Source: JAFGBN01 sp964394145 (GTDB lineage Bacteria; Chloroflexota; Dehalococcoidia; GIF9; AB-539-J10). From it: 16,160 nt of DNA. Of this stretch, positions 13,717-16,160 are shown one piece after another (the first letter of the stretch is position 1; every line of letters begins with the position of its first letter). The position numbers and the translations under genes are program-made. Location of the stretch: positions 1 to 16,160 of the forward strand of contig CAYMVL010000028.1 of assembly GCA_964394145.1 (NCBI GenBank). The letters are read 5' to 3'. The notes beneath the pieces are model-generated. The model worked only from the letters and a program-made list of their open reading frames with translations. It made no database searches and was not told where the DNA came from.

Positions 13717-15237
13717 TTAGATAATTTCCTTGTGTCTGTACTGCAAGGCCTCGGCTATATGCTGTGCTTTGACCATGTCGCTATTTTCCAAATCGGCGAT
13801 AGTTCGGGAGAGCTTCAGGACACGGTGGAATGAACGGGCAGTCAGGTAAAATTGTTTCATGGCGGCTCGGAGCAAGCTTCGTGATGCTGGGTCCCCAACG
13901 CAGAATTCCTTGACCTCCTTAGGCGTCATATCAGCATTGCAGGATAGCTTTGTTCCCTGAAAGCGACCAAGCTGGATTTCGTGAGCAGCCTTCACTCTTT
14001 CTCTGACCTTCTGCGATGTCTCTGCAGGCTTATCTTCAGTAAGCTTCTCATAATCGATATGAGGGACGTCCACAAAGAGATCAATCCGATCCAGCAGAGG
14101 CCCACTTATCCTTTTGTGATAGCGGGAAATCTCTCCCGCTGAGCATTTGCAGGCCCTAAACGGATCTCCATAGTAACCACAGGGGCAAGGATTCATTGCT
14201 GCTGCTAGCATGAAGCTTGCGGGAAAAGTAACACTGCCATGAACCCGACTGACTGTGACCGTTCTGTCTTCCATTGGCTGGCGCAAAGACTCCAGGGAGG
14301 CATGTCCGAACTCAGGGAACTCGTCCAGAAATAGCACCCCGTTATGGCTGAGGCTTATCTCACCGGGCCGTGGCCATTGGCCACCGCCCACCAACCCGGC
14401 GTGTGAGATAGTATAGTGAGGGGAGCGGAATGGACGCTCCAAAATTATAGGCGTATCCTGCGGCAGCAATCCGCTGACGCTATAAATCTTGGTTACCTCT
14501 ATGGCCTCTTCTATGGTTAACCTGGGCAATATCGAGGGCAAGGAGCGAGCCAGCATAGTCTTACCGCTTCCAGGTGGCCCAGTCATCAGGATATTATGTC
14601 TTCCTGCCGCCGCTATCTCTAGCGCCCTCTTGGCGTGTTCCTGTCCCTTAATATAAGTAAGGTCAAAGGCATAATCGTGCTGAATTTCCTGTTGCCAGTC
14701 TGTTTCACTCTGGTATTCGGCAATTAATCTTTCACCACTAAGGTGAGTGACTAATTGAGCTAGAGATTCAACAGAAAAAATGTGCATACCATCTATTAAT
14801 GATGCTTCCTTGGCATCATCTGAGGGCACAAATAGATTGGGAAGATTTCTATCCCTGGCTAAAGCTACCATGGGTAATATCCCATGAGTATGGCGTAGCT
14901 TACCATCCAGGGATAGTTCCCCCAAGAAGATGCTGTGTGAGAGGTCGGCATATAGCTGCCCTGAGCTGATTAGCACGCCTATGGCTATTGGTAGGTCATA
15001 AGCAGGGCCTTCCTTTCTTAAATCCGCTGGGGCAAGGTTTACAGTAATGCGCCTGGCGGGAAACTTGTAGTTAGAATTCCTTATAGCCGATCTCACCCTC
15101 TCTCTTGCTTCCTGGACTGCTTTATCAGGCAAACCTACAATGGTGAAGGAGGGTAAGCCTGGGGAAATGTCAACCTCTACCTCCACCAAAGCCCCCTCGA
15201 GACCGACCACGGCACAACTCGTTACTTTGGCCAGCAT
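13717..15237 (-). CDS. comM: ComM/YifB-family Mg-chelatase-like AAA+ ATPase
   Basis: Characterised ComM is a hexameric helicase that extends strand exchange during natural transformation. The 506 residues show an N-terminal Lon-protease-like fold (MLAKVTSCAVVGLEGALVEVEVDI, GLPSFTIVGLPDKAVQEARERVRSAI, RRITVNLAPADLRKEGPAYDLPIAIG). The AAA+ core follows, with Walker A GPPGSGKT (220-227), Walker B VLFLDEF and the family motif NPCPCGYYGDPFRACKC, then a C-terminal domain with RSFHRVLKLSRTIADLE. I prefer ATG 15237, which matches the usual MLAKV start; the upstream TTG at 15249 would overlap the -10 of a candidate promoter. acpS lies 123 bp upstream on the same strand. No competence pilus genes are in the window, so a role in DNA uptake here is inferred only from the family. 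Confidence 0.95.
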   Translation of the reverse strand: MLAKVTSCAVVGLEGALVEVEVDISPGLPSFTIVGLPDKAVQEARERVRSAIRNSNYKFPARRITVNLAPADLRKEGPAYDLPIAIGVLISSGQLYADLSHSIFLGELSLDGKLRHTHGILPMVALARDRNLPNLFVPSDDAKEASLIDGMHIFSVESLAQLVTHLSGERLIAEYQSETDWQQEIQHDYAFDLTYIKGQEHAKRALEIAAAGRHNILMTGPPGSGKTMLARSLPSILPRLTIEEAIEVTKIYSVSGLLPQDTPIILERPFRSPHYTISHAGLVGGGQWPRPGEISLSHNGVLFLDEFPEFGHASLESLRQPMEDRTVTVSRVHGSVTFPASFMLAAAMNPCPCGYYGDPFRACKCSAGEISRYHKRISGPLLDRIDLFVDVPHIDYEKLTEDKPAETSQKVRERVKAAHEIQLGRFQGTKLSCNADMTPKEVKEFCVGDPASRSLLRAAMKQFYLTARSFHRVLKLSRTIADLENSDMVKAQHIAEALQYRHKEII

Positions 15238-15248
15238 GCCTGTTGCCA

Positions 15249-15278
15249 ATTATAGCAGGGAATCCCGTGATTGCCCAA
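15249..15278 (-). promoter_or_regulatory. Candidate promoter of comM
   Basis: On the minus strand TTGGGC (15278-15273) is followed after 18 bp by a perfect TATAAT (15254-15249). The predicted start near 15242 is only a few bases before ATG 15237, so the mRNA would have almost no leader. This is based on sequence only. Confidence 0.5.
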
Positions 15279-15360
15279 TAGCATGCGTGCTCCCCAGTCA
15301 AGAAGCGTTGACGTCTATTCGTGCGGAATGGAATCTCAATCAGAGGGGAAGAAGCTGTGG

Positions 15361-15720
15361 CTATGTGGCTACAGCAACCGCGATAGCGACTTGTTTTGTA
15401 TCCGAAAGGCTGATCGAAAACTCGTGCAGGTTCAGTTCTTCAGCTCTGTTCTTAGCTCTGCCATAGAGTCTGACTATAGGCTTACCATTACCGTCAGCCA
15501 GAACCTCGATTTCACGCCATCCGATGCCTTTGGCACCACTGCCCAAAGCTTTCATGACCGCTTCCTTGGCGGCAAATCGGGCAGCTAAGGACGACACTCT
15601 GTGTCGACAGATCTCGATCTCAGCATCAGTATAGACTCTTTCGAGAAAGCGTTTGCCCCATTGCCTGGCTGCTGATTCAATACGCTCTATCTCTATAATA
15701 TCAATGCCAACAGATGTCAC
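15361..15720 (-). CDS. acpS: Holo-[acyl-carrier-protein] synthase
   Basis: It transfers 4'-phosphopantetheine from CoA to a serine of acyl carrier protein. The 119 residues contain VGIDIIEIERIE (metal-binding Asp), FLERVYTDAEI and ARFAAKEAVMKALG (metal-binding Glu and Lys), then GIGWREIEVLADGNGKPIV. The usual SLSHT near the end reads SLSDT, a His-to-Asp change. I chose GTG 15720 because AAGGAG lies 5 bp upstream and the result matches the normal family length; GTG 15741 would add seven residues. It sits between glnA and comM on the same strand. Confidence 0.93.
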   Translation of the reverse strand: MTSVGIDIIEIERIESAARQWGKRFLERVYTDAEIEICRHRVSSLAARFAAKEAVMKALGSGAKGIGWREIEVLADGNGKPIVRLYGRAKNRAEELNLHEFSISLSDTKQVAIAVAVAT

Positions 15721-15791
15721 AACAGCTCCTTCGGTTTTCACGGGATGCTTCGGATAGACTAATTAGCTAATGTAGTTAACGTAACAGCGAA

Positions 15792-16160
15792 CTACAATAT
15801 AGGTAAGTACTGTTTGAGTTCATAGTCTGTTATCTGGCTACGGTAGCGGTCCCATTCCAACTTTCTATTTTGAATGAACGTATTGAATACATGCTCCCCC
15901 AAAGCCTTCTTGACCAGTTCACTCCTCTCGGTCAGTCTTATAGCTTCATATAAGCTGCCAGGCAGTGTTCCTATGCCCTTTTCTTGGCGCTCTTGTTCAC
16001 TCATCTCAAAGACATTTCTCTCCAAAGGTGGTGGTGGTTCATATTCTCTTTCCATACCTTCCAGTCCCGCAGTGAGCATAACGCTGAAAGCCAAATATGG
16101 GTTACAAGCAGGGTCAGGAGACCTGAACTCGATCCGGGTGGCATCTTCCTTTCCTGGTTG
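15792..16160 (-). CDS. glnA: Glutamine synthetase type I, C-terminal part
   Basis: Only the last 122 residues are inside the window; the gene continues past the right edge. It makes glutamine from glutamate, ammonia and ATP. Recognisable parts are RIEFRSPDPACNPYLAFSVMLTAGLEG, in the catalytic barrel, and the tail KGIGTLPGSLYEAIRL. The region that carries the adenylylated Tyr of GSI-beta enzymes (NLYDLPPE in enteric bacteria) reads RNVFEMSEQERQEKGIG. This indicates a GSI-alpha enzyme not controlled by adenylylation. A short inverted repeat, GTAGTT/AACTAC (15772-15777 and 15790-15795), overlaps the stop but has no T-run. Confidence 0.94.
   Translation of the reverse strand, partial: QPGKEDATRIEFRSPDPACNPYLAFSVMLTAGLEGMEREYEPPPPLERNVFEMSEQERQEKGIGTLPGSLYEAIRLTERSELVKKALGEHVFNTFIQNRKLEWDRYRSQITDYELKQYLPIL

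Noticed and set aside
15772..15795. GTAGTT/AACTAC inverted repeat as a glnA terminator
   Set aside because: A 6-bp AT-rich stem with a 12-nt loop and no T-run on the transcribed side; it also overlaps the stop codon.

Overview
The window looks like a chromosomal housekeeping segment from a bacterium of the Chloroflexota, most likely the class Dehalococcoidia. That placement is inference from memory, with no search run. It rests on (i) the run of an archaeal-type phosphoglycerate mutase homologue, aspartokinase, a TPR protein and gyrA; (ii) an EF-Tu with a cysteine-rich insert in its G domain; and (iii) an rplKAJL cluster that is not followed by rpoBC. No rRNA, CRISPR array, phage module or plasmid replication gene is visible.

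Region 1 (1-6610). A tRNA-Pro(CGG) reads leftward from a good sigma-70-type promoter. Reading rightward are an ApgM-family phosphomutase (possibly acting as a homoserine kinase analogue), a 525-bp stretch with no intact gene, lysC, a TPR protein and gyrA. The TPR stop and the gyrA start overlap as ATGA, so the two are probably translated together.

Region 2 (6611-8279). This is an accessory scar: a decayed insertion sequence with 21-bp terminal inverted repeats (20 of 21 matching) at 6855-6875 and 8212-8232. Its leftward ISNCY/IS1202-like transposase gene carries three in-frame stops and at least two frameshifts. It lies between gyrA and the promoter of the next operon.

Region 3 (8280-13670). 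A near-consensus promoter (TTGACA, 17 bp, TATACT) drives tRNA-Thr(TGT), tRNA-Tyr(GTA), tRNA-Thr(GGT), tuf, rpmG, secE, nusG, rplK and rplA. A second candidate promoter and a structured leader resembling the ribosomal protein L10 leader precede rplJ and rplL. rplL encodes an L7/L12 with an extra charged N-terminal segment. A small two-helix membrane protein of unknown function follows.

Region 4 (13671-16160, leftward). This holds comM/yifB, acpS and the 3' end of a type I glutamine synthetase gene that runs off the right edge. The synthetase appears to be the GSI-alpha kind, without the adenylylation-site sequence.

Most of the window is conserved core biology: elongation factor supply, ribosomal stalk and L1/L11 proteins, secretion and transcription elongation factors, DNA supercoiling and aspartate-family amino acid synthesis. 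I found no convincing new multi-gene system. The points most worth a second look are the assignment of the ApgM-like enzyme beside lysC, the cysteine cluster in EF-Tu, the extended L7/L12, the alternative hairpins before rplJ, the IS scar next to the tRNA-tuf promoter, and the altered gyrase QRDR.
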